The notes beneath the pieces were generated by a model, which saw only the letters and a list, made by a program, of their open reading frames with translations, was not told where the DNA came from and ran no database searches. Below, in pieces: positions 23,870 to 36,284 of a DNA stretch of 64,000 nt (position 1 is the first letter of the stretch; each line of letters begins with the position of its first letter). The DNA lies in assembly GCA_016748015.1 (NCBI GenBank), contig JAAOMT010000352.1, forward strand, positions 434,001 to 498,000, given 5' to 3'. Made by a program: the position numbers and the translations under genes. The stretch is from Geosiphon pyriformis. Taxonomy: Eukaryota > Glomeromycota > Glomeromycetes > Archaeosporales > Geosiphonaceae.

Positions 23870-25010
23870 TGTGTACCAATTTGTAAAATTAATGATTCAG
23901 GATTGTTTCTGGAATGATAGTGTTTCAATCAATTTCTATGTGCAACTTTTGCTAGTACTTTGTTATCAAGTCTTAATTTATATGATCTATTGTCTTAAAT
24001 TTTGTAAATATAAAATGATCCATTTTATTTATGTTCAAATTTTTCACTCCATTGTTTTTTAGTCTTAATTCTGTGTAAGAAAACTTTATTCCCAACTTTA
24101 AATTCATTAGTAATTAGTGGCAATTTGTTATCATGTCTTTCTTTTTGTTGAGCTTGAGAGTATTCAATATGAGTGGCTGTTATTTGTCTTTTTCTTTTTA
24201 GTGTACTAAGAAGAGTGTAAGCTCTTCTTTGGAGTGTTTTTTAGAAGTTTTTTCCATTAATTGGTTGTACTGGATATGTTTCTACTGTGAAATTAATTGG
24301 TAATCTTGCTGTTCTTCTATAAGTAAAATCAAATAGTGTGTGTTTTATAGTATTTTGTTTTAGTGTTTTATATGCTAATAACACTAATGAAATAAAAATA
24401 TCCCATTCCTGCTCAAAATTTGTTGAAACTTTGGCTAAAGATTCACACAATGTTCTGTTGAAATATTCTACAAGTCCATTTGTTTAGAAATAATAAGGTG
24501 ATAATAGAAGTCTTTTGACATTAAATTGTTCACAAATTTCTTGTATTAAGTTGTTCATAAAATGTGTTTTTTGATCAGATAAAAGTTTAATTGGGCATTT
24601 ATGTTTATAAATAATGTTTTCATAAATGAAATTTGCTACTGATTTTGCATTTGCTCTTTAGATGGCTTTAGCTTCAGACTATTTGGTAAGATAATCTACT
24701 GTAACTGCAATATAGCAATTTCCTTGAATTGTAATAGGTAATGGTTTGACTAAATCAATTTCAACTCTGTCAAAAGATTGTTCAACTTTGATTGAATTTA
24801 GAGATTTTGTGAGGTGAGTTTCTCCTCTTTTTTAACAACTATCACAAAATTCTACATATTGTTGAATGTTTTTTTGCATGTGGGGCCAAAAATAATGTTC
24901 AAAAGTTCTCTGAATTGTTCCATTTCTTTCCAAATGTGCTGAAGAAAAATCTGTGTACATGTTGTATAGAATTGTTTCTTTTTTATTTTCTTGTACTAAT
25001 TTGAGTGGTT
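23870..25010 (-). pseudogene. integrase of E3
   Basis: The core retains the first catalytic Asp (GAT, 24754-24756, in Glu-Ile-Asp-Leu-Val), unlike family A. Downstream the Asn-Arg-Thr-Leu-Cys-Glu-Ser block (near 24450) leads into an open stretch to 24241. The C-terminal GPY/F-like part is at about 23990-24130. The Cys-Asp-Ser-Cys end of the zinc module is near 24840. Confidence 0.82.
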
Positions 25011-25229
25011 GGTTTAAATTTTTGTAATTCTTATAATAGATTTTGTTATGGTATATGAAATATTGTTTTGATTGGTATTGTAATCAATTTTTTTCATTTG
25101 GAAACCAATTTTCTGGTATGATAAGAGTTTCCAAATAATTTTTGATGTTGTTATAATTTCTAGAATTTATTGTTGTTTGGTTATTTTTGTTACTAGGTTG
25201 GTAAATTATAATAATATTGCTGTTGGTGT

Positions 25230-26640
25230 TAATCTTGTCTTATTCTTGAAAGGCTATTAACATTGGTATGTAGTTTTCCTGGTTTATAATATATAATATA
25301 CTTGTAGTCTGCTAGGAAGTCATTCTATTAAGACTGTTTGGCACTTTGTTTAGTTTTCTTTTTATTGAGCCATTTGAGACCAATATTGTCAATTATAATG
25401 TCAAATTTTTTTCCATTCTTCAGGTATTGTTGAAAGTGTTTAAAAGCCTAAATAACTGTAGTAGCTTCTAATTTAATTGAGTCATATTTGAGTTCTGTTG
25501 GTTTAAGTATTCTACTGGCATAGGCAATAACTTGTTTCTGGCTATTTTCATCCAATTGTGATAAGATGGCACCAAATACTATGTGTGAAACATCAGTGGC
25601 TAGTTGAAATTATTTGTTGAAGTTTGGATAAGCAAGAACTAAAGCTGTTGTCAATTTTGTTTTGAGTGTTTTAAAAGCTTTCTGTTGTTCTTCAGTCCAT
25701 TGATATGGCACATTTTTATTGGTAAGATAATTGAGTGGTTTGGCAATTTCTGAGAATCTTTTTACAAATTCTTAATAGTATAAGACTAATCTCACAAATT
25801 TTTGTAGCTCTGTGGTATTTTTGGAAGTTTGAAAGTTTTTGACAGCACTGATTGTTCTGGAATTTGGTTTGATTTCATCTTTGCTAACAATGTGTCCAAG
25901 AAAGATTAAGCTTGTTTTTCCAAAGTGACACTTCTCAATATTCAGTTTCAGTCCTGCTTTCTGTAATTGTTGAAAAACTTCTTGCAGATAAATTAAATAA
26001 ACATCAAAACTTGAAGAGTATATATTAGTGTTATCAAGATAAACAACTACTGATTGCCATAAGAGTTCTTTATATACAATATTTATAAGTTGCTGGAATG
26101 TTGTTGGTATATTGTAGAGTCCAAAAGGCATAACATTAAATTTGTAGTTTCCTTCTTGGGTGGTAAATGCTGTTTTGGGCCGATCTTTTAGGTCTATTTT
26201 GACTTGCCAGTATCCACTTTCTAAGTCTAAAGTTGAGAAGAACTTGGTTTTTCCTAAAGCATTTAGCATGTTATCAATTCTTAGAAGAGAGTAGGCATCT
26301 CCAATTGTGATACTATTCAATTGTCAATAATCAACACAGAATCTAATTTTTTCATTTTTCTTTTTGACAAAAACTACTGGTAAGACTCATAAACTTCTTA
26401 ATGGTTAGATTAATTTGTTATTGAACATTCTTTGGACTTCTTCTTTGATAAATTGGTGGCTAGCAGATGAAACTCAATAGGCTTGTTGTTATTTTGGTGG
26501 AGTACTCTTGTGTGGATTTGATGTTAAACAATATTAGTTTTTCTTAGATTATTGTTGTCTTTTGCAAATATGTCAGCAAATTCAGCTATTAACTGTTTTA
26601 ATTGTCTTTGTTGTTGGGATTCTAAGAGATTTATGTTAAT
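25230..26640 (-). pseudogene. reverse transcriptase and RNase H of E3
   Basis: An open stretch of 182 codons (25772-26320) covers Leu-Asp-Leu-Glu-Ser-Gly-Tyr-Trp-Gln, Met-Pro-Phe-Gly-Leu, the catalytic box Tyr-Leu-Asp-Asn (26030-26041) and Phe-Leu-Gly-His-Ile-Val-Ser. RNase H lies at about 25230-25740, with Thr-Asp-Val-Ser and acidic residues recognisable. Upstream fingers (26330-26640) carry stops. Confidence 0.87.
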
Positions 26641-27059
26641 TCAAGAGAGTTTTTCTTTTAAAAAGTAATAGCTTTTAGTAGTAGAGATAATGTTTGGGTT
26701 GGGAAGTAGGGTATGTCTTACAATTTTAATGAAATTAGAGACAATTTGAGGGTTTTCATCTTGAAAGATGTTGCTATATATGATTCTAATTTCTAATTTA
26801 TTTAATAAAACAATAGGATAATTGTTGGAGTTGTAAAATATAACTCGGAATTTCTTCATTTTTTTTGGTATATAAACATTTGAAATTGAGATTTTATGCT
26901 TTACACAGATTTGTTTATTGAGTTCAAAGATTTATTGAGTAGTAGTAAGTTTTTAGCAGGTGTAAATTTTGTGATGTTCTCCAAAAGATGAAATAGTAAT
27001 TAGTTGAAAAAGTTGAAGAATCTAATAAGATTCATTCTGTGTATTAAGAGCTATGTTTA

Positions 27060-27640
27060 CTGGAACTGTAAATCATCTAGTTGAACCAAAACCTTGTATT
27101 TTTCTTTTACTTTTGCCTAATTGTTCTTTGTTACTAACTAATTGTAATTCTAAAATGTTAATTAAAGATAAGTAAATTGCTTGAGCAATTTTTTCAGCAT
27201 ACTCTATTTTGAATGATTTTTCAGTTTCATTTTATAGCATGATAGTAATGTCTTCAATGTATCCTGTATCTATAACTTTTTCTCTAATGTTAATTCCTTT
27301 GCTTGCCAATAATAATTGGAAAGCAATCTGTATTATTGCTTCTGGTGGAATTTTAAAAGCAATTTTGAGATTGATTTTAGTTAAAAATTTTGGTTGAAAA
27401 ACCAAAGTATTTTTTCTTGAATATTGTAGATCATATTCAGCATCTATATTATGAGCTTTTTCTGACTTGATTCTTTGGCCATTATTGTTGAAGTATTTGA
27501 GTTGTAGAGCTAATTGATTTTCAATAAGATAGATTGGTGTTGATGCAATTTTTTCCTTTGTTTTAGGTTTTTCAAATTCACTTTTATATTTATTGTTTTT
27601 GCTGGGCAGGAGAATGTTAATTGCATAACATTTTGAACAC
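27060..27640 (-). pseudogene. dUTPase domain of E3
   Basis: Motif II reads Gln-Leu-Leu-Leu-Ala-Ser-Lys-Gly-Ile-Asn. Motif III is Val-Ile-Asp-Thr-Gly-Tyr, motif IV is Lys-Ile-Ala-Gln-Ala-Ile-Tyr-Leu, and motif V is Lys-Ile-Gln-Gly-Phe-Gly-Ser-Thr-Arg (27079-27111). Motif V is the best kept of all copies except for its first Arg-Gly. Its upstream end is displaced by the solo LTR at 27641. Confidence 0.85.
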
Positions 27641-28521
27641 TATTACTTAAAAAAAAAAGCCAATCAAAAAAAGAAGGAAAAAATGTAACTTAAAGAAAAA
27701 TATAACAAAACATAAAAAAATACAGAATAACATGCAATAATATTAGATAACGTGTTATAATATAGGATAATATGTTATAATGCAGGATAACACTAAATAA
27801 CATGTAATAACATCAGATAATATGTTATAACATAGAATAATTAGTTATAATATAAGAAAACAAAATGATAGCTAGCAAGAACAGACAATCCAAAGCAATT
27901 CTGTAAAACTAAAAAATATGTATATATAGCAGTAGCATTAGAAGCAGAAAGAGAGAGAATTCAGAGACAGAAATTTATTAATTACCATTTTTAGTTAGAA
28001 ACATATCATTCTAAAATATTAATAAATATACTTATTTAGCATCTCAAATCCAATTGCTTACTATCAACTCTAAATGTTGATAATAATTGATACTTAACCA
28101 CATGAAAACAATAGCTCTTAATCACAGCTATTGACAGAATACTAACATTTATTGCTTTGGCTTATTTTTTTCTTTTCTTTTCTTTTCTTTTCTTTTATTT
28201 TGTTATTTCTTGTTGTTGACTAATTAATTAAAATTAAGTATTAAGTTATTGATGTTAAGAATTGCCTGGTAAAAGACCCCTGCGAGTAGATAGAATGTAT
28301 AAGAATTATGGATTGCTGGCCACCAAGCTGAAAAAAAAATTGAATAAATTGCAATTCTAAGAAGCTACAGATAAAATAACATAGAAATCTCTGTCCATTA
28401 TACAAAAAACTTAACCTAAACCTTCAAACAACCTAAACCTTCAGATACCAACATCATTATATTAGCTATTGAACACCAAGTTATGGGTTTGTTTTGAAAC
28501 CCCAAATAATTACTTATAACA
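27641..28521 (+). repeat. solo LTR inside E3 (family A body with C-like U3 repeats)
   Basis: 881 bases, TATTAC...ATAACA, flanked by ACAC on both sides (27637-27640 and 28522-28525), with no internal sequence. The 3' half (28040-28521) matches family A LTRs. The 5' half (27720-27850) holds GGATAA-(T/C)ATGTTATAA-type repeats otherwise seen in family C. TATATATAG at 27921-27929 and a (TTTTC)n run at about 28164-28196. It likely arose by LTR-LTR recombination of a full insertion. Confidence 0.9.
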
Positions 28522-28559
28522 ACACTATTGGTTATTACAAAGCATTGTATATTCTTTAC

Positions 28560-29080
28560 ATAGTTAAATATTTATTTGCTTTAATTGTTGAATTTAAGCT
28601 TTTTTGATTGGATAGACATAACTTGTGATTTAATAATATGTTTTCACTTCATCTTCATAGTTGAATTCAGCTAATTTTATTGTATATTTAATGTATTCAG
28701 CTTCTTTCATTTGGTGAATATTTTCTTGTGTGGCTCTATTGATTAAAGCCATTGCTAAATCAAAAATTATTTTAGCATCATGAAGATAGTAGTAGAGTTT
28801 GTTAAAAGCACTGTTGTATGCTGCATTAAAGAGTGTTCCTCTTCTGACTTTTTTTAATATTAATAGGACATATTGACAGATTTGATTACATACTTCTCTT
28901 CTTATTACAATATTAATTCAGTTGTATTCTTCTGATAACATATCTCCACATATGAGACAAGAAGTGTTGTCTTATTTTCCACTTTATTTGGAATATTCAG
29001 ATTGTTTTTTATAGCATGCTTTACAGTAATAACAGGTGCAAGTTTCATATTCCTCTTCTGAAAAGATATATGTTCTTATT
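28560..29080 (-). pseudogene. Cys-rich region of E3
   Basis: The minus strand reads Thr-Cys-Thr-Cys-Tyr-Tyr-Cys-Lys-Ala-Cys near 29040, then a charged segment towards 28560, matching the position of the Cys-rich region in the other elements. The second cluster is not clear here; it may lie against the solo LTR insertion. Confidence 0.5.
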
Positions 29081-29136
29081 GATGAAAGTTTTTTGTTGTA
29101 GTCTTTGTATTTAAGTGAAATAAAAGATAATTGTTT

Positions 29137-29706
29137 TTATAATTCTGGTGTAGAGTATCTGACTACATTCCATCTTCTGGTTTTTTCAACCCAATTAGAT
29201 GGTAATCCAAAAGCCATAAAGATTTTAGTGATTAGTAGTTTTTTTTTTTCTTCAAATTCAAATACTGGGGGTTTTTCAGATTTTTTATTAAAAGTACCAC
29301 AGATGGCAGGTACTTTAATGTATTGCCCTTGGTATGAAATTTTCAATTCCTGAGTTTCCCAATCTAAATTTGCATTGGTCTTGAGAAGCCAATCATTTCT
29401 GATAAAAGCTTGGTATTGGAGTACATCCATGACTAAAACTTTAACTGAAATGGTGATTTCATTAACAGTAAATGGAAAGTTGTTAATTTCTCCTACTGGA
29501 GTTTTTTTCATGCCATTAGCTATAACAATTACAGTTTGAACTGGTCTGTCAACGTTTTTTCTAAGCTGTTGCATTAATTGATAAATGATAATGCTTCCAG
29601 TAGATCCACTATTTAAAATCAAGTGGATTTGTTTTCCTTTTACTTTAGTTTTAGTATACATAGCAGTAATTGCTTTTTGCTTATTGACTGCTGTATTGTT
29701 AAGCAA
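29137..29706 (-). pseudogene. aspartic protease of E3
   Basis: An open stretch of 189 codons. The catalytic site reads Asn-Ser-Gly-Ser-Thr (29599-29613), so the catalytic Asp itself is Asn (GAT to AAT). Later blocks are Gln-Tyr-Gln-Ala-Phe-Ile-Arg-Asn-Asp-Trp-Leu and Val-Pro-Ala-Ile-Cys-Gly, as in E6. Apart from that residue it is the longest protease reading in the window. Confidence 0.87.
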
Positions 29707-29719
29707 GAATGGTGATTCA

Positions 29720-31730
29720 TTGGCTTCAAATTCAAATGGAAATATATCTAAGAGGTTGGTATTTTGAGCAATTTGGGCTGGTGGAATAGTATTGTTAGAA
29801 GAGTTTAATTTTAGTGCTGCAACTTCACCTTCAGAAAGTACAGTTTGTTAAAAATTCTGTTCTTCAGGCATGGTTAAGTAACTTGGCTGTATATAATAGT
29901 GATTGGGTCTTTGTTGAATTGAATTTTGAGAAACCAATTGGTTGTTTAAGTTGAATCTGTTGTTGTTTGTTAAAAAACGGTTTTGAGATGTAAATTGGTT
30001 TTGTTGTTCTACTTTTCTTGCAGGTATTTGATATTGCTGGACTGGGAGTAATTACTAGTGTTATGGTGTTGGTAAAAGTTGTTGATATTGCTGTTGTAAA
30101 ACAGGTTGATAGTAATTGTTTTGATTTTGTAATCTGGATAAGTAATAAGTTTGTGGTGGAAGTTGGTAATAGGATTGCTGTAGTGAAGAGTAATGTTGAT
30201 TGTTTCTGTTTTGTTGGTCTCATTGTAGTTTTTTACAATCTTGTATTCAATGTTCTGGAATTTCACAGTAGTAACAACTTTGGTTTTAATTGTTTGATAA
30301 TGATTGGTAGTTGTTTTGGTTTCATCATTGTGATAATTAATATCTTTGTATTTGTTGTTGTTGTTGTTGTTGTTGGTTGGTGAAATAGTTTTCAACCTTC
30401 TTTGTAAGTTGGTCAATTTTTTCTTTAGCTGCTGAACTAGTTTCTCCAATAGCAAGATTTACAAGTTTTGTATGGTTAGCTTTCTTTATAGCCATTTCAT
30501 AATTCTTTGCATGTTGGATAGCAGTGGCCAAATTTTCAGATAAATGTGGATGCACTTTTTTTATGAGTTTATTTTTTAATTTAGCAATAAATTGATCTAA
30601 AATTGGGCATTAGAATAGTATTCATTGGTTTCCAACTGGCAAATCCTTTTGAAAAGTTTGTTGAACTTCTCTAGGTAGATTATAACTGATTTACTTGGTT
30701 CTTGTTTGATATTTTGAAACCAATTTTGAAAGATAATAGAAGTTTTGTTATTAGTAAACTGTTCTAAAAAAACAGTTTTGAATGCTTGCCAATTTTCTGG
30801 TAGTGTTTTCAGGTTTTTAAATTATTTACCAACAGTTCCTTATAAGAAATAAGAAATTGCTTTTAACATTTTGGCTGCATTCCATCCATTGGTATCTCCT
30901 GCTTTTCCAACTTTATTTAACTATTTTTGTGGACTGGTTTTGTTATCTTTTTCTGCAAATTCAGAAATTTTTGCAATATATGTAGTTGCCATTTTTTTTT
31001 CATTTTCTGTAGTTTCTTTTTGTTTTGACTCAGTTTCTTCACTTTCCAAGTTTTTTGAATGATTACTTTTGTTTTCCTGTAAGTAATCAAAAAGATTGAT
31101 GTTGATTGATATTGGTTCTTGTTGTTAAGTAGAATTTTTAAGTGACTGAAAATTTTCTGGTCTTGAAAAATAAATAAGTGGTGAATTTGGTGTTTGTATT
31201 TAAGCAAGTGAAATAGAAAATGGTGTAATAAAAAGTGTTAATTTGATGCTGGTTCTTTGTTCAGGTGTTTGCAAGTGTTTTGCAGTTGTTTTTGGTATTT
31301 TTGGAGTGTTTGAAGTGGTTTTTGAGTGTTGTTTCAATTTTTTCTTGCTTTTGTTGTTTGTTTCTGTTTCTGATTCAAAGTCAAAAAAGTATTTAGATTG
31401 TACTGGATATTTTTTTTCACAATACTAAATAATGTTAAAGTTAAGTTCTTAAAAGCAGGTGTCAAGTGTTTCACTGTTAAGATTTTTAGTTTCCAATGAT
31501 AAATAGTGCAATAAATTATTGTAAAGATTGCTTCTAACTTCTGAAATATTGTAGTTTTCAAAAAAATAATTGTTAATACAGTTTTCAATATATTAATATA
31601 GTGTTTTTTTGAGAATTTCAATTTCGTTTTGGATGTTGAATCTTTGCTTGCAGTAAGTATAAATTGACTGATAATACTTTAGAGTTGTTGTGTCTGGTGT
31701 GGTTGCTACTTTAAATTTGTTGTTGTTGTG
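29720..31730 (-). pseudogene. gag of E3
   Basis: The Gag core lies at about 30960-30560 and continues into an open stretch (30555-30337) that ends in a run of eight Gln encoded by a (TTG)n tract on the plus strand (30353-30377). The nucleocapsid knuckle near 30262-30220 keeps all four ligands, Cys-Tyr-Tyr-Cys-x4-His-x4-Cys, but has a TGA right after the His. A Tyr/Gln-rich tail follows (30200-30000). N-terminal part 31700-31210 is weakly similar to family A. Confidence 0.75.
30353..30377. repeat. (TTG)n microsatellite coding poly-Gln in E3 gag
   Basis: About eight TTG units on plus, read as CAA codons on minus inside the Gag C-terminus. Confidence 0.85.
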
Positions 31731-31737
31731 TTATTTC

Positions 31738-31754
31738 TATGGGAAAGCACCAAA
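31738..31754 (-). other. primer-binding site of E3
   Basis: Minus strand TTTGGTGCTTTCCCATA follows the 5' LTR. It shares TTTGGTGCT with families A and C but differs downstream. Confidence 0.6.
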
Positions 31755-32727
31755 TATTACTAGAGGTTTTTCGTCTCTTTTTTTGACTGTTGTTAATATC
31801 AATTTGTTGCTAATTTTACGTTTTCTGGAAGCAGTTGCACCTCCAATAACTGAATTTATCTTCAAATTATCTCCTATAATTTGAACTGCTGGGCTTATAA
31901 GTAAAATGGCCAATTTCATGCCAGTTGTTTTGTGTAGTTACATTGTAGTAAACATCAACTTTTTCTCAAAAATTGCTCATCTGGAAGTTTATTAAAATAT
32001 GTAGTTACTTTGCTATAAAAGTTAACTCTTTTACAGAAATCTTGTCTATAAGCTACCCTAATAATTATGATAAGAAAAAAAATAAAAATAAAAAAAATGT
32101 AAAAGAAATAGAATTTTGTCAAGGGAAACATTTTCTATTCAGGCCTGAAGTCACTAACAAATTACTAAAATTGGTAGTTAATTAATTTTAAAATGTTAGT
32201 TGTGTTGAGGAAATTTCAAGTGTAATAATTTAAAGGATTTGGTTTTCGAATATTTAATTTTTATTTAAAATGTGTAAAAGGTGATTTGTTCTAATTAAGA
32301 TATCTAAAGTAAGATACTATGGTAAAATATTATAAAAAGATACATTTTTTTGAAAAGAGAAGCTCTTCTTTTATACAACTTGTTATAGTACTAATTTTTG
32401 AACTTGCACTTTTCTCTTTGTTTTAATTTTAGTGAACTAAAGATACATTTTGGTGAACTACAAGTTATTTCTACAAACTATTGATTATTTCAGCCAATTT
32501 TCATCAATTTCGGTGAATTTTAACTATATTAAATAGTTCAGAATATTGTGTAATTTGATCATTTTAATTTCTATAGTACAAATTAGATTATTGATTGAGT
32601 ACTAATATTTGATAATTTAATTTAAATAATAAGTAATAATCGAAATGATAATAGTATATGCTAATTAATAATAAGAATTATGAGAATAATTTCATGCTAT
32701 TTAATAGCTAAAATTCTACTGGTAACA
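31755..32727 (-). repeat. 5' LTR of E3 (family B)
   Basis: 973 bases, TATTAC...GTAACA, close to 21970-22947 over the full length. Differences are scattered and mostly transitions. Confidence 0.92.
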
Positions 32728-32975
32728 ACATTATTGAAAAGAAAACAAATCTAACACTACACATTAAAACAATATATTGACTATACACAATCTTTCAAAA
32801 CTATCCAGAAATATTGCTACACTCAAACATAGAAACAATAATTATTAACCAATAAGGAAGAATAAACAACTTGCAAATCAAAGATATATGAAACAGAGTT
32901 GAACAAATGATACTAGAAAAAAAAGTCATAGAACTAATTCAAAATAAAAATTTTGATAGAGCTCAATATTAAAAG
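32728..32975 (+). pseudogene. domain X of E1, C-terminal part
   Basis: Continues from 21969. It ends Asn-Phe-Asp-Arg-Ala-Gln-Tyr-stop, the last codon next to AAAAGGAGGAGATAA, the polypurine tract (32970-32985) that precedes the 3' LTR. Confidence 0.72.
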
Positions 32976-32985
32976 GAGGAGATAA

Positions 32986-33813
32986 TATTACTCATAGAAA
33001 AAAAACATTTAAGAAAATAGTAAGAAAAACAGATAAACCAATAGAAGAATAATAACTAATACATAAGCACATTGCTTAGTAATATGAGTATTGCTTAAAA
33101 AATTATAGCACATTGCTTGAGAATGTAAGCAATTTTGTAGAATCCAAATTATGTATATATAGCAAAAACATTAGAAGCAGAAAAAGCAGAATTTTTCAGA
33201 TAGAATTATGACCAAGATCTCTTTGTTCAAAACATCTTAGTTAGAAATATCAATATTAATAAATAATTATTCACTATCTAAATTACTCTTCTTATTATCA
33301 ATACTTTATATTAATAGTATCCAATACTTGATCACACTAGAATAATAGCTCTTGATCATGACTATTGACAGAATACTAACTTTTTCTTGCCTTGGCTTAT
33401 TGTTTCTTTTTTTTTTTTTATTGTTTGTTATCATTTACTAATTGATTTAAAAATTAAACATGCAGAGTTATTAATGTTAAAGTAACTTGTAAAAAACTCA
33501 GAAATAAGAGTAGAACACTCAAAGATTGAGGATAGCTTACCAGAAAAATTACTGGCCATTATGCTGAGAAAAATTTTCGACAGAATTGTGATTCCAGGAA
33601 GCAATGAACAACCAAACACATTAACTCAAAAGTTAAAGAAACTGGAAACATTATACTATGATACCAATATTGAATTTCTGTTTATTATACAAAAAACTCC
33701 ACCAAAATCTTCAGATCATTAAAACTTTCAGATATTATCAACATAATTCAACTATTAGCACTAAGTTACAGGTTTGTTATTTGATTTAAGACCCCAAATA
33801 ATTACCTGTAAAA
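32986..33813 (+). repeat. 3' LTR of E1
   Basis: 828 bases, TATTAC...GTAAAA, partner of 3285-4093 with the same AGCACATTGCTT-type U3 repeats (33066-33130) and TATATATAG at 33154-33162. A poly-T run lies near 33409-33420. Confidence 0.9.
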
Positions 33814-34288
33814 ATGAATATCTAATAATTAACTATGCTAAAACAATATCTCTTGATCATGGCTATTGATAGAATATTAATTTTTATTTTTTTTTTATTT
33901 ATTTATTTATTTTTTTGTTGTGTTGATTTACTAACAGATTAAAAGAATTAAATGCTAAACAATTAATGTTCACAAGACTGGTAAAAAACCCAGAAATAAG
34001 AATAAACAAATCAGGATTTAAGAATAGCTTATTAGAAAATTGGCCACCAAGCTGAAAAAAAAATTGATAGAATAAAACATTTTAAAAGACTACAAACACC
34101 AAAGCATACTAACTTAAAAGTTGGGAAAAAAACTAAAAACATTACCAAAGAATATTACCATTGAATCTTTGTCTATTATACAAAAAACTCAACTAAAACC
34201 TTCAGATTTACCAATATTATTTAGCTATTAAGCACCAAGTTATGGGTTTGTTATTTATTCTAAACCACCCAAATAATCATTTGTAACA
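33814..34288 (+). repeat. 5' LTR of E4, second part
   Basis: Continues the LTR broken at 3284 and ends GTAACA at 34288. The two parts together are about 770 bases. It contains a T-rich stretch with ATTTATTTATTTATT near 33895-33912 and AAGCACCAAGTTA (34229-34241) in U5. Confidence 0.88.
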
Positions 34289-35315
34289 TTTAGTGCTTTT
34301 TGTAAGATATAATCTAGCAAAGAACCAATATTAACAATAATTATCAGAAACAATAACAAAACCAGAAGAAACAGAAACAAACCACTTGAGATTTGCAAAA
34401 GCTTTATTTTAATACTATCAAACTCACCTAGGATTAACAAACAACTATTGGCCAGCAGAATTAACTTTTAATTTCTATATTAATAAAAAGATTAAATCTC
34501 ATTTAGAAGACCAAAAAAATCCAGAAGCAGCACTTATTAATTTTTATAATAAATTACTTTAGAGCATCATACTTTTACAAAATTATTTATTTACACCAAT
34601 AATCACAAAAATCAATAAAAAAATTGAGAAACACACCAGACAGAAATTTTCTATTATCTTTGCAGACAACAACAAAGGAAAATTACAAACACCAGTAAGA
34701 ATACCAAGAAATATACAACTATTTACTTAGAAAAAACCAAGAGTAGTTTCACTCATATACCTATTCTATTACTATATGCCTAGAAGTATTATCAATATAC
34801 TATTAAAAAACACATTATCATTAGTAAAAACACTATCAGCAAGAATAACATTCCAAAGCAAACAAGAAAGAACCAATTTATTGGGAACTTACAGCAATTA
34901 TTTTAAAAAATTCAAATCATGATTACCAATACCATCAGGATTTCAATTACTATTATCTTAATCTAATTTTGGAGCTACCAGCTCTTGAAAAATAACTGAC
35001 TCAAAAGAAAAAAAAAACAAAGATCAGAAATTTAATTATTAAAACCCAATCTTAGAAAACCCAGAAATCCAAACTTTGATTATTCAGATCCAGCAAAATC
35101 TGAATAATTTAAACTCAGCTCTTATTGTTCTTCAAAACTTACCTTCAGTAATTGTAATTGATCTACTATTAGTTGTACCAATTACAAAACCACCACAATA
35201 ACCACAACCACTACCCCAACAACAACAACTTTAATAACTACAACTATTATTAATGGCATACACTCCCAAAGTTTACCAGTAAAGAAAACAATGCTCAAGT
35301 TTGGCTCAATAATAT
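34289..35315 (+). pseudogene. PBS and gag of E4 (3'-truncated)
   Basis: PBS TTTAGTGCTTTTTGTAAG (34289-34306) is a mutated form of TTTGGTGCTCTCTGTAA. The gag N-terminal segment (Asn-Tyr-Trp-Pro-Ala-Glu-Leu-Thr-Phe-Asn) is followed by the Gln-rich linker. The reading stops at Val-Trp-Leu-Asn-Asn-Ile of the Gag core, where the LTR of E5 begins. The rest of E4 is absent from the window. Confidence 0.8.
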
Positions 35316-36269
35316 TGTTACAAGTGATTATTTGGAATCTAGAAGCAAATAACAAATCCATAACTTGGTGCTCAATAGCTAATATGGCTGGTAATATCTG
35401 AAGGTTTTGGTAATCTAAAGGTTTTGGTTGAGTTTTTTGTATAATAGACAGAGATTCAATATTGGTATCTTAGTATAATGTTTTTAGTTTCCTTAACTCT
35501 TGAGTTAGTTTAATTTGTTATCTATTGCTTTCTGAAATATCTATATTTTATTAATTTTTTTTTCAGCTTGGTAACCAGTATTTTCTGGTAAGCTATCTTT
35601 AATCTTAAGTGTCTACTTTTATTCCTGGGTTTTTTACCAGTGCTATATTTTGATGTTAGTATTCTGTGCATTAATTTTTTAATTAATTAGTAAATCTACG
35701 ATAAACAAAGAAATAAAAAATAATAATAATAATAATAAAAATAATAAAAAGAAAATTAAAAGATAAGCCAAGGCAAAAAAGAGTTAATATCCTGTTAATA
35801 ATCATAATCAAGAGCTTTTGATTTAGTATAGTTAAGTATCAGCAATTATCAATATAAATTGTTAATAGTGAAAAGATAGATTGTAATGTTTAATAAATAT
35901 TTTATTGATATTTGATGTTTTTACTTCAAGTTATAAAATACTATCATATGAAAAGATGAATGAAGAATTAGAACTGGAGATTTTAATTAAGAATTCTGTT
36001 TTTTTTTGTTTCTAATATTATTACTATATATACATAAATTTTATTGTATAAGATTCTTTGAATTTCTTAATTCTTTAGCCAAGAATTCTGGGATTTCTTG
36101 AGATGAATTCTGGAATTCTGGAATTCTGTAATTTCTTATATGGGAATTTTGTAATTTTGGAATCCTGTAATTTCTCTAAGAAAAATTCTGGAATTTCATT
36201 TTTACTATGTCTTATTTTGATTGGCTAATTAATGTACTAATATATAATTCTTATATTCTATAAATAACA
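35316..36269 (-). repeat. 3' LTR of E5
   Basis: 954 bases, TGTTAC...ATAACA. (AAT)n-rich run at about 35719-35755 and GAATTCTGG repeats at 36060-36195. PPT (minus AAAAGGAGGAAATAA) at 36270-36284. Confidence 0.9.
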
Positions 36270-36284
36270 TTATTTCCTCCTTTT

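Larger units (their letters stand above)
21970..32727 (-). mobile_element. E3: complete family B element inserted in E1 domain X
   Basis: LTRs at 21970-22947 (3') and 31755-32727 (5'), TSD ACAT. The internal region is 7.9 kb after removing a solo LTR (27641-28521). Its LTRs share no obvious similarity with family A beyond the TGTTA/TAACA ends, yet the internal layout, including dUTPase and domain X, is the same. All frames carry stops. Confidence 0.92.
3285..33813 (+). mobile_element. E1: complete family A element, split by E2 and E3
   Basis: The 5' LTR is 3285-4093 and the 3' LTR is 32986-33813, flanked by the duplication ATGA (3281-3284 and 33814-33817). Removing E2 and E3 leaves about 9.8 kb with about 8.2 kb of internal sequence. 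It inserted into the 5' LTR of E4. All coding parts are pseudogenes with many stops. Order: gag, protease, Cys-rich region, dUTPase, RT, RNase H, integrase, X. Confidence 0.9.

Noticed and set aside
31690-31884. Plus-strand reading at the E3 gag/LTR boundary
   Set aside because: It spans the PBS and LTR start of a minus-strand element and has no domain similarity.
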